Below, piece by piece: positions 45,316 through 54,468 of a DNA stretch of 64,000 nt. Position numbers and translations under genes: made by a program. The stretch spans positions 3,070,881-3,134,880 of the forward strand of contig NZ_KI911784.1 in assembly GCF_000516515.1 (NCBI RefSeq), read 5' to 3'. The notes under the pieces were generated by a model that worked only from the letters and a program-made list of their open reading frames with translations, ran no database searches and had not been told where the DNA came from. The stretch is from Chloroflexus sp. Y-396-1 (GTDB lineage: Bacteria > Chloroflexota > Chloroflexia > Chloroflexales > Chloroflexaceae). Numbering within the stretch: position 1 is the stretch's first letter; each line of letters begins with the position of its first letter.

Positions 45316-45930
45316 ATGCGGCAATGGGTATGGACACGACACCGAGGACAACTTCTGCCATGGGCGGCAGTCCTGATTGCCGCCGTCCTCGTCCCGTTTT
45401 CCTTCTTCTCCATCGAATGGCTCTATCGCCAACGGTATACCGAGGTGGTACGGGAAGCGATGAAAGCAACGGCCCAGATCATCGCTACCACACCGGACTA
45501 TGCCGACCTATCCCGAGGAACGGCCGTCCGGCTGAACCCCGCCGTCCTGCGCACCATCGACGACCTCATCGTGGTCAATCTCGGTGATGCGGTCTCGGAA
45601 CCGGCCCGACGCCACCTCGCCAACAGCCTCGTGGTGATGATGCGCCCCATCCGCTGGAAACCTCGGCAGTACGATGATATGGATCCTCGCCAACGCGAGC
45701 TATTCCCCATCATCACCATGTATGGAAACGGCTCCAACGCCGCACTGAGATCGGCCGTTGAAGAGGAGCTGATGTTTTGGACAAATGAACTTACCCCTAC
45801 GGCACAATGGAAGGGCGGGGTAGGGACTACGGTGTGTATTGGGGGGATCGTTACGTTCGAGGGACCCCTGGCACACCTGTTCGGCAAAGAGCAACCGGTC
45901 GTCGGCTGTGCAACCGTGGTCTCCTTCTAA
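45316..45930 (+). CDS. TadG/TadE-like membrane-anchored protein
   Basis: The 204-aa protein has RHRGQLLPWAAVLIAAVLVPF near the N-terminus, the single transmembrane and RGQxLP-like signature of TadG/TadE pilus-assembly proteins, followed by a soluble exterior domain. Such proteins are minor pilins or secreted components of Flp/Tad pili. No TadA ATPase or TadB/C is in the window. Ribosome-binding site is GGAGAA about 8 bases before the ATG. The gene lies convergent to the 923-aa secreted protein. Confidence 0.65.
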   Translation: MRQWVWTRHRGQLLPWAAVLIAAVLVPFSFFSIEWLYRQRYTEVVREAMKATAQIIATTPDYADLSRGTAVRLNPAVLRTIDDLIVVNLGDAVSEPARRHLANSLVVMMRPIRWKPRQYDDMDPRQRELFPIITMYGNGSNAALRSAVEEELMFWTNELTPTAQWKGGVGTTVCIGGIVTFEGPLAHLFGKEQPVVGCATVVSF

Positions 45931-45957
45931 CCCCTCTCCCCGCCTACATCGGGAGGG

Positions 45958-48729
45958 CTAGGGACGGTGTACCAACGGAACGTACACCGTCCTATTCCCA
46001 TCGGATGGAAGACCGGATGTCGGTGGCGGAGTCGGTGATGGCGTGACCGTCCCCGTCGGTGGCGGAGTCGGTGATGGCGTGACCGTCCCCGTCGGTGGCG
46101 GAGTCGGTTGCGCAGTGGACGATTCGGGATCGACGATCCATACGACCCATACGACCTTTCCCCTATGGAAAAAGACCTCGTCATGACGCAGCCCCGCATC
46201 CACCGTGACATCCGTTGTAGTACAGGACCAGGGAATCCGAACTTCAGCCACCTGCCACTCTGCCCGATCCCACACCCAGCCGATGGTACAGCCGGGGACA
46301 TTGCTGAACGTCGTCCTGGTTCCGATCGCGACGTAGCGCTTGCCGATGGCAACATCGGTCACCCGACCGGACAGCGTCACCCGATTGACGCGACCGGTCG
46401 CGGTATGCCAGAGGAACAGCATGGGCGGGTCGGTCTCGGTCTGGACGGTAGTAAGGGCAACCAGCCCATCGTGCCGCGCATCACGGGCGATGATCTCCTG
46501 TGGGAGCGATTCCGGGAGGCCGAGGTCACGGTAGGAGATCGTCCACACCCGATCCCGCTCCCAATCCCAGAGTGCTACCGTATACGCCGGCAGCGCCTGC
46601 GACCCGTTGCGCCGCAACAACGTCGCATCGTATGCCCCGGTCGTCACGACGAGGTACGGATACTCGAAGAGCGATACCCACCCCTTGTTCTCGACACCCG
46701 ACCCGATGATGGCAATCGGCACCCACTCTAACCGCGTCCGATCCCAGAGTTCCCATCGTGCTGTCGATACCCCGTTCTCTGCCCGCCACGTTGCACCGAC
46801 CTCGATCAACGACGGTGCTTCGAGCAGTGGATAAACACCTGATGTCTTCCTGGGATGGCGCTTCATCGGCACCCACTGCCCGGTATCGGCATACCAGACG
46901 GCATCGGTAACAGGGCCTTCCCACCCCGGTGGGGTCGGTAGCTCGATCACGGCCCGTGGACATCCCGGACGTGGTGAACAATCCGGATCCCTTGGTGGGT
47001 GGTTCGGAAGCCGAATGGTGACAAACCCGATCCGGAAGGCAGTGTTAACCACCGGGGCGAGCGGTGTTCGGCGTGGGATCGACTGATACTTCACCGTCCA
47101 CAGATCGCGGATCGGAGGGTAGGTAAACGCCGCACCGGTGTCCGCCCGCAACGGCAGATACGACCGAGACGGTGGGTCGTAGAACGAGAACCCCGGCGTG
47201 CTCAGATCGGAAGGAAGGCGGACGATGGGAACCTCAAACCGATGATCCAGGCTATAGGCACTCGGACCAAAGTCATCGGCCGGTGGTGCGTGATACCGAC
47301 CGACCGGCCACGGGCACGACCAGGTATCGGTACGGGGGTCCCATTTGGCCACCGCGATACACGACGGTTGCTGTAGCAGGATGGAGTCGTAGGTAGTATC
47401 CGGGAACACGACCGTCCCGTCGGCGGCGGGCGAGACCTTCAACGGTTCGTCGATGAGCAAATCATCCCGATGGCGCATGGCCGGTTCCCACCGACGGGCT
47501 TGCCGATTGTAGCGGGAGATCGGAATATCTCGCGGGTCGTAGCTCAGATTCCCGATGGCATGCAGCGTGTCGTCAACAACGAACAGGATACTATCCGGCA
47601 AGTGCCCCCAAAGGTCATAGATGGGAAATGCCCGTTGGACGTCGACGGTCATCTCCTCGAACATCTCCAGGCGCGGCGGCATGACGGTCGTGTCCAGACG
47701 GCCATATACCAGCTCGCAGGTCAGCAAGCCCTGGCATTCTCCACGAAACCACGACATCCAGAGACCACCGTGGGCATCGGGCGTCACCCCTGCGGTCGTC
47801 TGAAACGGCCGATCCGACGGTACGGCCTCGATATTCTGCACCAACGGGCATATCCATTGCCGGGTGGAGAGGTCAAAGGCGATCAACCGTTGGTCGAGGT
47901 TATCCCGACAGGGGACGGGGACGTGATGATAACGCGGATCGACATACGTCCGAAACGGAATCAGATACCGACCGACCCGGAGGAGATGGGTCTCGGGTTG
48001 TGATGCGAAGGTAAAGACCTCGGCGGGAATATACGGTGGGCGAGTCGTGTTGAAGCTGACCGGTTCCAGGGAATGCGGCCAACGGAACACGCCGTGCTCC
48101 CGATCCCAGAGAAAGAGGAACATTCCGTCGGTAACAATCCCTTGCACCATTGTCATGACGTACACATCGGACCTATCGACCGCATTCACCTCGGCGAGAA
48201 CCTCTTGGTATTGCACCATGTCTCTCGGACCAAAGGGGGTCGGGATGACGGCCCATGTGATCGGGATGGTCGGATAAGGGAGCCACTCGCCGGTATGCAG
48301 GTCAACGGCACCGGCAAGACGGTTGGTGTTGGGAATGTACTTGCGGACGTGACTGAAGACGGCAACCGTGCCGATCTCCCATACCTGATGATTGATACGG
48401 TCGAGGGGATTGCCCACGTAGACCCGATCATCGGCCGAGGTCAGGCGACGCCATTGCTGCGTCGCCCGATCCCAGTAGGTAACGTAGGAGAGGACGTTCT
48501 CGGCTCCCAGACGGGTATCGAGGATACGATGTCCGTCGGGATCGAGATTGGCCACGACGTAGATGCGGTGCGGGTGTTCAATCCACGCTTCGATCGAACC
48601 ACTGACATACGGAATCGGCGATCCCGTCATCAGTTCGGGGTGAACGGACGGGATACCACCGGACGCCGCCGGATGCGGGATACCGGCAAGGACAAGGATG
48701 ATGATACAGAACCAGAGAACCGATCGCAT
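45958..48729 (-). CDS. Large secreted propeller-like protein with Pro/Thr linker and C-terminal motif
   Basis: The 923-aa protein has a signal peptide (core WFCIIILVLAGIP, cleavage near AASG). The body repeats strand-turn units with W-D-x-x-x-x-x-W (for example YWDRATQQW, LWDREHGVF, KWDPRTDTW, LWDWERDRVW), suggesting a beta-propeller of Kelch- or WD-like type. The C-terminus has a Pro/Thr linker of repeated TPPPTGTVTPSP and ends VYVPLVHRP, matching two other secreted proteins here. GGAGG lies 3-7 bases before the ATG. Function is unknown; surface binding is plausible. Confidence 0.75.
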   Translation of the reverse strand: MRSVLWFCIIILVLAGIPHPAASGGIPSVHPELMTGSPIPYVSGSIEAWIEHPHRIYVVANLDPDGHRILDTRLGAENVLSYVTYWDRATQQWRRLTSADDRVYVGNPLDRINHQVWEIGTVAVFSHVRKYIPNTNRLAGAVDLHTGEWLPYPTIPITWAVIPTPFGPRDMVQYQEVLAEVNAVDRSDVYVMTMVQGIVTDGMFLFLWDREHGVFRWPHSLEPVSFNTTRPPYIPAEVFTFASQPETHLLRVGRYLIPFRTYVDPRYHHVPVPCRDNLDQRLIAFDLSTRQWICPLVQNIEAVPSDRPFQTTAGVTPDAHGGLWMSWFRGECQGLLTCELVYGRLDTTVMPPRLEMFEEMTVDVQRAFPIYDLWGHLPDSILFVVDDTLHAIGNLSYDPRDIPISRYNRQARRWEPAMRHRDDLLIDEPLKVSPAADGTVVFPDTTYDSILLQQPSCIAVAKWDPRTDTWSCPWPVGRYHAPPADDFGPSAYSLDHRFEVPIVRLPSDLSTPGFSFYDPPSRSYLPLRADTGAAFTYPPIRDLWTVKYQSIPRRTPLAPVVNTAFRIGFVTIRLPNHPPRDPDCSPRPGCPRAVIELPTPPGWEGPVTDAVWYADTGQWVPMKRHPRKTSGVYPLLEAPSLIEVGATWRAENGVSTARWELWDRTRLEWVPIAIIGSGVENKGWVSLFEYPYLVVTTGAYDATLLRRNGSQALPAYTVALWDWERDRVWTISYRDLGLPESLPQEIIARDARHDGLVALTTVQTETDPPMLFLWHTATGRVNRVTLSGRVTDVAIGKRYVAIGTRTTFSNVPGCTIGWVWDRAEWQVAEVRIPWSCTTTDVTVDAGLRHDEVFFHRGKVVWVVWIVDPESSTAQPTPPPTGTVTPSPTPPPTGTVTPSPTPPPTSGLPSDGNRTVYVPLVHRP
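46019..46108 (-). repeat. 36-base tandem repeat coding for Pro/Thr linker
   Basis: Two full 36-base units (46019-46054, 46055-46090) and a partial third, encoding 12-residue TPPPTGTVTPSP units near the C-terminus of the secreted protein. Confidence 0.8.
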
Positions 48730-48767
48730 ATATCCTCCTTTGTCGTGTCTACTGCAACATAATACGT

Positions 48768-48935
48768 TCAGAATTCCGGGATCGGGGAGTTGGTCATCAA
48801 CTCGGCGCGGTATGGAAACGTAGGATCAGGATAGGACGCGGTTGCACGAGCGGGTGGGACGGTGGGGATGAGAGCCGTCCCTAAGACCAATACCAGGGTG
48901 GTCATGGTGAGGAGTGCGGTTAGACGGCTGATCAT
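48768..48935 (-). CDS. 55-aa secreted peptide resembling the N-terminus of the 923-aa protein
   Basis: The frame starts with ATG at 48935 (MISRLTALLTMTTLVLVLG), a clear signal peptide, and ends RAELMTNSPIPEF before a TGA at 48768. The downstream 923-aa protein has PELMTGSPIPYV at the same distance from its signal peptide, so the two N-termini look related. It lies 38 bases upstream of that gene on the same strand. It may be a short secreted paralogue, a remnant of a duplicated gene, or a leader peptide. The ribosome-binding site is weak. Confidence 0.55.
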   Translation of the reverse strand: MISRLTALLTMTTLVLVLGTALIPTVPPARATASYPDPTFPYRAELMTNSPIPEF

Positions 48936-49249
48936 TGTACTACTCACTCATTCAGGGTTCTTAACTGTTATCATAATAATAGCTGCTTGTTTCCAAGTTG
49001 AAACAGTAGCCTTTAAAATAGTAATAACATCGTGATATATCCTTACAACACACGTCTAACTAGGTGCTCAGTCAACAGTATTCACTTATCAGGACACCAG
49101 AAAGCGCTCTCACACTACCAGGTAGAAGTATTGTTTGCCTACGGTCGCATTCCAAAAAATCGCGCCAGTCTGTTACCGTTTTCCCTTCGCCGTCCTGCTA
49201 CAGTAGGTCGTATCGGGATTCGCCGTTCGTGCACCGCTTGGAGTTCACG
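48936..49249. other. AT-rich intergenic region
   Basis: About 310 bases. From about 49150 it resembles the flank of the other sigma pseudogene (CTGTTACCGTTTTCCC, then ATTCGCCGTTCG). No gene seen. Confidence 0.45.
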
Positions 49250-49820
49250 ATGTTACCTCCCCTATTCCCCTGACCTGATTGCCGGTATCCGCCGCGACCC
49301 TCACGTGCTGAGCCGGGGCTACGAAACCTATAGCCCTCGCCTCTCCCACTATCTGCTGCAACGCCTCGGCGACCCCGACCTTGCTCGCGATGCTCGGCAC
49401 AGTGTCTTCATCCGCTTCCGCGAACGCGCCGCCGATGGTGAAGACCGCGGCGTGCCGCTTGCCGCCTCGCTCTTCCGCCTCGCTCGCAACCTGACCATTG
49501 ATCTGCGGTGACGCCGCGGGCGTACCATTCCGTTCAGTGCGATGGTCTCGGCCGACTATAGCGCGGACGACGGTCAGGCCCATCTCACTCTGCTGGCCGA
49601 TAGCCAGGAATTGCGGCTGGCGCTGGCGAGCCTGCCGCCGACCTACCGCTAGGTGCTGCGCTTTACCTACAACCTCTCCCTCGCGGAGACTACCCGCCAG
49701 CTCGGCCGCAGCCTAGGCGCCACCAAAGCCCTCCAAACGCGGGCCGTTCAGCTCCTCCGGGCGTGTCTGCTCCTCAACGTCCAGGTGGTGGAGCGCTCCC
49801 CTACCCCACCGATGGCCTAG
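49250..49820 (+). pseudogene. Inactivated ECF-type sigma factor, copy 2
   Basis: The frame from ATG 49250 gives LIAGIRRDPHVLSRGYETYSPRLSHYLL and DLARDARHSVFIRFRERA up to RLARNLTIDLR and a TGA. After it, another frame resumes with DGQAHLTLLADSQELRLALASLPPTYR, an in-frame TAG where the other copy has Gln, and LRFTYNLSLAETTRQLGRS. It ends with SPTPPMA and a stop at 49820. It is the inverted partner of the 22311-22894 copy, with different disabling changes. Confidence 0.75.
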
Positions 49821-50034
49821 GCGTCCCCGTTTGGTTCGACACCGCTGGTCACGCCAGCGGTTTCAATTGGTTGGCGTCCCCGCTACGATGCACCGGGTGG
49901 GGTGCGGTCATTGCGACAATCTCTCACCGGCAAGGATAGGTAGGCCCCAAACCTGCTTCCGCAGACGAGCACCGACGCCCACAGCGCACCCGCCAACCCG
50001 TAGGCCAGCGGTCTGCGCTCTGAAGGCATGATCA

Positions 50035-50213
50035 CGTTGCAACGGGTTCAACGTCGGTGCTGTGGAGCATGGCTGGCAGCCCTCACCTTGCCCCTGGCCC
50101 CCTTCTCTTCCCCACGGGGCGAAGGAAAGAACGCTGGAACCCCCTCACACAATGGGTGCACAGGAACGGTACGTGACTGATGAGCAAGCCGAGTTTTTGA
50201 TCAGGCGCTCAGA
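50035..50213 (+). repeat. Dispersed long repeat, copy 4
   Basis: Same order of blocks as at 12899-13146: GGGTTCAACG, GCCCTCACCTTGCCCC, GGGGCGAAGGAAAGAACGC, AACCCCCTCAC, then a tail ending GATCAGGCGCTCAGAG. It directly follows the sigma pseudogene region, just as the inverted copies lie close to the other sigma pseudogene. Confidence 0.65.
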
Positions 50214-50323
50214 GTTTGCAGTTTTCGGTCGTGTTTGCTCTGGTGTGCGGCTGGAATCCATCGGTCATCGCCCCCTGCAAGTGGGGGCGAAGAGGGGCCC
50301 GCTCGCGGGGTATCCTCGCAACA

Positions 50324-51505
50324 TTACACAAAATGTGCGAATACTTGATTACCAAGCATCCGTCCTCGCGGTGTCAACCGTACCCGTTGCTCATCACACT
50401 CGATCAATCCCTGTGCGCTGAGCTGGTCGAGCGTTGAGCCGTACATTTCACGTAATGATCGACCAACACGGGCAGCAAAATGGGCAAAGCCGACCCCGAT
50501 GTCGAGGCGCAGGCCCATAAACATTGTCTCGGCCGCTAGATCGTCGGTGGTAAGCTGAATTGTCTCTGCGATGGGGCGGCGGCCAGCCTGCACTGCGGCG
50601 ATATAGCTGTCGATTGACCGTAGATTGGCGTAGCGCTGCGGAAAGACGTGGCCATGCGCCCCCGCACCGGCAGCGAGATAATCACTGTTGAGCCAGTACG
50701 CCAGGTTGTGCTGACAGGCTAATGCTGGAGGTGCATCTGGCCGATCGGTACCAACGGGCCGTACCCAGTTTGAAATTTCGTAGTGACGATAACCTGCTTT
50801 ACCGAGCATCTCTATCGCCAGCTCATACATCGCGCCGGTCAGGTCATCGTCAGGTACGCGCAAGCGTCCTGCAGTAACCTGGGCATAGAGCGGTGTATTC
50901 TCTTCCAGAATAAGCGAGTAAAGTGCGATGTGATCGACATCCCACGCGATAATCTCGTTGAGTGTCGCTCGCCATTGGGCCAAATCCTGCCCCGGCAAGC
51001 CGAAGATGAAATCCAGGTTAATCGAATCGAAACCAACTGCCCGAGCATCCTCAAAGCTGACCCGCGCTTCGGCAGCGGTGTGAATGCGACCGAGCATGCG
51101 CAACGTTGGGTCGTGCAAGCTCTGCACGCCCATACTCAGCCGATTCACACCGAGACTGCGCAAATCGCGGAGGTAGTCACGTCCGAGGACGGTGCCAGGG
51201 TTGGCTTCGAGTGAGATTTCGGCGATGTTGAGCGGAACAATCGCGGCTGCTGCCTGTAGAATGCGTTCGATCTGCGCGACAGACAGCATACTTGGCGTGC
51301 CGCCACCGAAGAAGATACTGGGACGCAATGCAGCAGCTTCGGGCGAGACCGGTGGCGGTGGCAGGTGATCGCGCAACATTGCCAGCTCGTGGCAAAGTGC
51401 GTCAACATACGCCGCAATTCGGTGCTCCATATTGGCGTAAGTGTTGAAATCGCAGTAGGAGCAACGCCGATGGCAAAAGGGAATATGGAGATAAAGATGT
51501 CGCAT
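50324..51505 (-). CDS. hemW: Radical SAM heme chaperone HemW (HemN-like)
   Basis: The 393-aa protein starts MRHLYLHIPFCHRRCSYCDF, with the CxxxCxxC motif that holds the 4Fe-4S cluster, followed by FFGGGTPSML and EANPGT segments. The C-terminal part (FMGLRLDIGVGFAHFAARVG... GLIECDEQRVRLTPRGRMLGNQVF) is the HemN_C-type domain. The family was long called oxygen-independent coproporphyrinogen oxidase; this short form, without HemN's N-terminal extension, matches HemW, which delivers heme. The start is 3 bases after the ktrB stop. Confidence 0.9.
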   Translation of the reverse strand: MRHLYLHIPFCHRRCSYCDFNTYANMEHRIAAYVDALCHELAMLRDHLPPPPVSPEAAALRPSIFFGGGTPSMLSVAQIERILQAAAAIVPLNIAEISLEANPGTVLGRDYLRDLRSLGVNRLSMGVQSLHDPTLRMLGRIHTAAEARVSFEDARAVGFDSINLDFIFGLPGQDLAQWRATLNEIIAWDVDHIALYSLILEENTPLYAQVTAGRLRVPDDDLTGAMYELAIEMLGKAGYRHYEISNWVRPVGTDRPDAPPALACQHNLAYWLNSDYLAAGAGAHGHVFPQRYANLRSIDSYIAAVQAGRRPIAETIQLTTDDLAAETMFMGLRLDIGVGFAHFAARVGRSLREMYGSTLDQLSAQGLIECDEQRVRLTPRGRMLGNQVFAHFV

Positions 51506-51508
51506 GTG

Positions 51509-52885
51509 TTATCCGATCAGAATTTGCTCTTCGGGATACGTTACCGGTTGCGGTGCAGTACTCTGGCGGGCGATGGCGGTAATAATCGTTAACGCTCCCA
51601 ACCGCCCCCAAAACATGACTGCGATGATAATCAACTGCCCGAAGGTATTCAGTTCACCGGTGAATCCCAATGTAAGACCGCAGGTAGCAAATGCTGAAAC
51701 TACTTCAAAGACAACCTGATCGAGAGTGGCATCGTGGGTTGCCACTATCAGCCACGAAGCGAACAAGACAACGAACAGCGAAATGGTTAAGACCGCAGAC
51801 GCACGGCGCACCATTCCGGTTGCCAGACTCCTCCCTCCGAACTGTGCAGTAGGTAAGCCGCGCGCATAACTCCACAACGAGATGGAAAGCACGGCAAAAG
51901 TACCGGTTGTAATCCCACCGCCCATCGATGCCGGGGCACAGCCGATAAACATGAGGGTAATCAACAGTAACTGACTAGCCGGTGTTAACGACTCAAAGTT
52001 ATCTATCCCGGAAAAACCAGCAGTGCGGGCCGAGATAGACTGAAACAGTGACACAAAAATCTGTCGGTCGAGCGGTTGACCGTGGAGCCTACCATCACTA
52101 TCGAATCCTTCACTAAGCCAGAGACCTAGTGCTCCTAAACCCACCAGCAAGCCGACTACAATCAGCGTAATACGTGTGTGCAGCGATACTTTACGTTCAC
52201 GAGCGTAAGAGATAAGATCGGCGATCACGGGGATGCCGAGGCCGCCGGTGAAGATCAGAACACCCATAATAAAGAGCGTGATGCTGTCGCGCGGGATACC
52301 GTTTTCAAAGCCAGGAGTACCGGTGAAAAGGTCAAATCCAGCGTTACAGAAGGCCGATACTGCGTGAAAAAGTGCAAAGAAGAATGCCTGTCCTTCACTC
52401 AGGCGCGGATCGGTCCGCCAATGCAGGTAGAGGAGCAGTGCGCCAATCGCTTCGATGGTCACGACCGTAATCAATACTCGCCGTGTCAGAGTAACAATAG
52501 CTGCTGGTGAGAGCAGACCAAGCGAATCGCTGAGCGCAATCCGGTCGGTGAAACTGATCCGGCGACCGAGGAGGCGGAAGACAATCACGGCGACGACCAT
52601 GAATCCGACGCCACCAATCTGGATCAGCAGCATCAGAAAGATTTGCCCCGTCAGCGAAAGGTCACGTACTGGCGTAATGATCGACAATCCGGTGACGCTA
52701 AGCGCTGAAGCCGCTGTGAACAATGCCTCCATAAAGGTCAGCGGTCGTGTACTGCTGACAGGGAGGAGGAGTAGGAGGGTGCCAATTGCGATTAGCAAGG
52801 CCAGACCACCAACCAGTCGAATTGGTGGCGGAATCGGTTTCCGCCGCAGTCTGGTCAGATTGCGGCTGGTTGCAAGCGTAGTCAT
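51509..52885 (-). CDS. ktrB: KtrB/TrkH-type potassium transporter
   Basis: The 458-aa membrane protein has four pore-loop repeats whose selectivity-filter glycines are visible in SVTGLS, CNAGFD, RTAGFS and TCGLTLG, as in KtrB/TrkH channels for K+ (with Na+). About eight to ten hydrophobic helices are present. The first 20 residues are basic and cytoplasmic. It overlaps the ktrA stop by 4 bases (ATGA), so the two are translationally coupled. Confidence 0.93.
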   Translation of the reverse strand: MTTLATSRNLTRLRRKPIPPPIRLVGGLALLIAIGTLLLLLPVSSTRPLTFMEALFTAASALSVTGLSIITPVRDLSLTGQIFLMLLIQIGGVGFMVVAVIVFRLLGRRISFTDRIALSDSLGLLSPAAIVTLTRRVLITVVTIEAIGALLLYLHWRTDPRLSEGQAFFFALFHAVSAFCNAGFDLFTGTPGFENGIPRDSITLFIMGVLIFTGGLGIPVIADLISYARERKVSLHTRITLIVVGLLVGLGALGLWLSEGFDSDGRLHGQPLDRQIFVSLFQSISARTAGFSGIDNFESLTPASQLLLITLMFIGCAPASMGGGITTGTFAVLSISLWSYARGLPTAQFGGRSLATGMVRRASAVLTISLFVVLFASWLIVATHDATLDQVVFEVVSAFATCGLTLGFTGELNTFGQLIIIAVMFWGRLGALTIITAIARQSTAPQPVTYPEEQILIG

Positions 52886-53553
52886 GACGACAAATCGCAG
52901 AATGTGCTGATACTCGAATCGGCGCCGATGATCAAAATCCGGTCATCACGGCTGAACACGTAGTCTGGTGGTGGGGTCACGATCATTTTCCCGTTATGCT
53001 TCACGGCCAGAACATTAATCCCGTAACGCCGACGCAGGCCACTCTGCATCAGCGTTTGCCCGACGAGCGGTGCAGGTACTCGCACTTCCGCCACGCTAAA
53101 CCCAGAGCCGAGGTTGAGATGTTCAAGGACGTGTGGTTCCGAGAGTTGCCAGGCCAGACGGGCGCCGGCTTCGTGTTCAGGCAGTACCACCATATCGGCA
53201 CCGACTCGGGTTAGGATGTATTTCTGCCGTTCATTGAGGGCCTTGCAAACGACCCGCTTGACCCCAAGGCTCTTAAGGGCAACCGTCGTCATCAGATTCG
53301 CTTCAAATTGCGAACCGATGGCAACCACAACCGTATCAAATGACATAATGTCAACTGCACGCAGTGCATCCTCATTGCTCGAATCAAGTGCTACGACCTG
53401 GGTCATCTGATCGGCTAGTTGCTGCACGATGTTCGGATCACGATCAATTCCCAGCACTGTGTGCCCGCGCTCGATTAAACTAAGCGCCACACTGCGTCCA
53501 AAACGGCCAAGACCAATAACAGCAAATTCGAGCCGACTTGGCTTACGTGCCAT
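52882..53553 (-). CDS. ktrA: KtrA/TrkA-type NAD(P)-binding potassium channel regulator
   Basis: The 223-aa protein has an RCK N-terminal Rossmann domain (VIGLGRFGRSVALSLIERGHTVLGID, with acidic Asp at the end of strand 2) and a C-terminal TrkA_C domain (VPAPLVGQTLMQSGLRRRYGINVLAVKH, ILIIGADSSI). It gates KtrB in response to nucleotides. It is the first gene of the ktrA-ktrB-hemW run. Divergent from a Uma2 gene. Confidence 0.93.
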   Translation of the reverse strand: MARKPSRLEFAVIGLGRFGRSVALSLIERGHTVLGIDRDPNIVQQLADQMTQVVALDSSNEDALRAVDIMSFDTVVVAIGSQFEANLMTTVALKSLGVKRVVCKALNERQKYILTRVGADMVVLPEHEAGARLAWQLSEPHVLEHLNLGSGFSVAEVRVPAPLVGQTLMQSGLRRRYGINVLAVKHNGKMIVTPPPDYVFSRDDRILIIGADSSISTFCDLSS

Positions 53554-53722
53554 CGACTCTTCCTCCTGTATGTAATTGTGCCAGCCAGTAGTGGCTATCA
53601 GCTATATTGTACCGCAGATGTCGGGTAGGATAGAATAATGTTGCTCTATTCGCTCGATCTTGCGTAGCATGAACTGACCGTTTATACTTGCCATAACGTA
53701 ATAACCAGGGAAAGAGCTTGGT

Positions 53723-54457
53723 ATGAGCGTGGATACGACAAACGCCACCAGCCCTGTTGCACCCATCCCGCCCGACGAGCGACCGCCGCTCAATTCTGGC
53801 GACCGCTTGACGCGGGCCGAGTTTGCCCGGCGCTATCAGATGCACCCTGAAATCAAGAAGGCTGAATTGATCGATGGAGTTGTTTACGTGGCTTCACCAA
53901 CTCGTCACCGACAGCACGGCAAGCCACATGGCCTGCTCGTGGGATGGATCATCACCTATGCAGCAGCAACTCCGGGAGTGGATTTCAGCAACAACGCGAC
54001 GGTGCGGCTCGACCTGGAGAACGAGCATCAACCCGATGCCCTCTTGCGCCTTGAACCACGCTACGGCGGGCGTTCACACGTCACCCCCGACGACTACATC
54101 GAGGGGCCGCCCGAACTGATTGTCGAAGTTGCAGCCAGCAGTGCTGCTTACGACCTGCACGACAAGAAGCGCGTCTACGCTCGCAGCGGTGTACGCGAGT
54201 ATCTGGTCGCGCAGGCGTATGAGCGTCGGGTGGACTGGTGGGAACTGCGGGAGGGAGTGTTTACCCCGCTGCCGCTCGAAGCCGATGGTACGCTGCGCAG
54301 TCGCGTCTTTCCTGGTTTGTGGCTCGACCCAGCGGCATTGTGGGCAGGTGACACTGCTGCGCTGCTCGCTGCACTCCAGCGCGGTTTAACCGATCCCGCG
54401 CACGCCGCATTTGTCGAGTGGCTGCTTACAACCTTCGGGAGCGATCCGGTATCGTGA
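53723..54457 (+). CDS. Uma2-family protein, tandem copy 1
   Basis: The 244-aa protein has a Uma2 (DUF820) domain with TRAEFARRYQMHPEIKKAEL, YIEGPPELIVEVAASSAAYDLHDKKRVYARSGVREYLV and RVFPGLWLDPAALW. Ribosome-binding site GGAAAGAG lies about 8 bases before the ATG. The second copy starts 11 bases after this stop. Between copies, most of the sequence is nearly identical; differences concentrate at the N-terminal tag, a 25-residue segment after QHG, and the C-terminus. Confidence 0.88.
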   Translation: MSVDTTNATSPVAPIPPDERPPLNSGDRLTRAEFARRYQMHPEIKKAELIDGVVYVASPTRHRQHGKPHGLLVGWIITYAAATPGVDFSNNATVRLDLENEHQPDALLRLEPRYGGRSHVTPDDYIEGPPELIVEVAASSAAYDLHDKKRVYARSGVREYLVAQAYERRVDWWELREGVFTPLPLEADGTLRSRVFPGLWLDPAALWAGDTAALLAALQRGLTDPAHAAFVEWLLTTFGSDPVS

Positions 54458-54468
54458 AGGGAGAGACG

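Noticed and set aside
46108-48762. Plus-strand open frames of 125-229 codons opposite the 923-aa secreted protein
   Set aside because: They are antisense shadows of a gene with a strong ribosome-binding site, signal peptide and repeats.
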